From: an uncultured Candidatus Competibacteraceae bacterium
GTDB lineage: Bacteria; Pseudomonadota; Gammaproteobacteria; Competibacterales; Competibacteraceae
Direction of reading: 5' to 3'
DNA length: 64,000 nucleotides
NCBI GenBank assembly: GCA_903879705.1
Contig: CAIRMO010000077.1
Coordinates: 18,688 to 82,687, forward strand
The position numbers and the translations under genes were made by a program. This document shows positions 63,505 to 64,000 of this stretch, piece after piece (the stretch's first letter is position 1; every line of letters starts with the position of its first letter). The notes under the pieces are model-generated. The model made no database searches, was not told where the DNA came from, and saw only the letters and a program-made list of their open reading frames with translations.

Positions 63505-64000
63505 TTATCCTGGCGGAGGCCCGGAAATTGGCCCGGCAGGCGCTGACCCTGGAGACGGTTCGACGGCTAAAAATCGCTCACCCGACATCACCTGCGGCAC
63601 CAACCGTCCCGATGGCGCTGTGATCATCCGCACCACCTGCGAGTCGTGATTCGGCCCAAAGCTGACATGCACCGGCAACCCCTCCGCATAGAAATACAGC
63701 CGGTCGAATGGCGTGTTTGCCACAATCCATTGCGCTACTTCGAGCATGTTCTCATCCTCGACAATGAAATCGACCGCCGCACCCCGCCGCACACAAACCG
63801 GTCGACCCTGCCGGTTTACCTCATGCGCCGCGTGTTGATCGCGTTTGGAGTCAATACGACCGGGAATCCGCCGGGCCAGCGGCAGTGAACAGAAGCCATA
63901 ACTCAGCCGGATCATGCCGAAGTAATCGATCACCGGGTCCAGCACGTTCAGGGCCAAATCCAGCAGGGCATTATAACTTTCCGGTTCCCGGGGCAGATTG
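63505..64000 (-). CDS. Peptidase M15-like domain protein, 5' end cut by window edge
   Basis: The frame runs open to the window edge, so the N-terminus is missing (at least 164 codons remain). It reads NLPREPESYNALLDLALNVL and RLSYGFCSLPLARRIPGRID, then DQHAAHE, GAAVDFIVEDENML and PVHVSFGP. The His, Asp and late VHVSF pattern resembles the D-Ala-D-Ala carboxypeptidase (M15) fold, often found as a hypothetical or phage-type protein. I am not sure the catalytic metal site is complete. The C-terminus is Pro/Gly-rich. Confidence 0.5.
   Translation of the reverse strand, partial: NLPREPESYNALLDLALNVLDPVIDYFGMIRLSYGFCSLPLARRIPGRIDSKRDQHAAHEVNRQGRPVCVRRGAAVDFIVEDENMLEVAQWIVANTPFDRLYFYAEGLPVHVSFGPNHDSQVVRMITAPSGRLVPQVMSGERFLAVEPSPGSAPAGPISGPPPG

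Overview
The window reads as a GC-rich gammaproteobacterial chromosome segment. A facultatively anaerobic, denitrifying, polymer-storing organism of the Competibacter/Contendobacter kind would fit: there is a complete respiratory nitrate reductase operon, a Tat-exported uptake [NiFe] hydrogenase with its maturation set, acetate uptake, an alpha-amylase and an exopolysaccharide (EPS) operon. That taxonomic guess is inference from gene content; the window has no rRNA or other marker gene. I found no tRNA, rRNA, CRISPR array, intact insertion sequence or prophage.

Layout. (1) 1-7042, minus strand: EPS operon, transcribed as undecaprenyl-phosphate sugar transferase, Wza-type export lipoprotein, Wzz/GumC-type chain-length protein, ExeA-like AAA+ ATPase with LysM, and tyrosine-kinase-like ATPase. 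An exostosin-like glycosyltransferase, cut by the window edge, follows in visibly AT-richer DNA. (2) 7377-9231: a 3'-truncated galE, a small flagellin/rod-like protein and a superoxide dismutase relic. (3) 9260-18705: acyl-CoA synthetase, a large 2-oxoglutarate/Fe(II) oxygenase, a GH13 amylase, a broken vapC carrying an inserted palindromic repeat, and a response regulator/histidine kinase pair. (4) 18763-30780, minus strand: narK1K2 fusion, narK, narG, narH, narJ, narI, moaA, with mobA divergent at 31121, so molybdenum cofactor genes flank the molybdoenzyme operon. (5) 31743-35750: an orphan YejE-type permease, alanine transaminase AlaA, an AhpD-like protein and a gene graveyard with helicase and ClC-channel fragments. 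(6) 35750-41722: an RND tripartite efflux pump. (7) 41786-52510, minus strand: an eleven-gene hydrogenase operon, transcribed as hupD-like protease, HupH-domain protein, small subunit, large subunit, hypC, hypD, hypE, hupE, hypA, hypB, hypF. (8) 52668-57073: actP with its DUF485 partner, and divergently a membrane pseudo-sensor fused to a DnaQ-type exonuclease. (9) 57150-64000: APC/KimA-like transporter, murI, a three-part secreted protein, an IS5-type relic with a perfect inverted repeat, a hemolysin III family protein and a partial M15-like protein.

How it works together. H2 oxidised by the exported hydrogenase and electrons from acetate can feed the quinone pool, and NarGHI can pass them to nitrate imported by three NarK modules. 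The hydrogenase has no cytochrome b subunit in the window, and its small subunit ends in a Gly/Asp/His tail instead of a membrane anchor, so its electron acceptor is unclear.

The least ordinary items are that small-subunit tail, the degenerate-kinase/exonuclease fusion, the DnaA-box palindrome upstream of murI, the three-domain secreted protein, a palindromic repeat inserted in frame in hypF, and the heptamer repeat recurring in nar operon junctions. I did not find a convincing wholly new multi-gene system.
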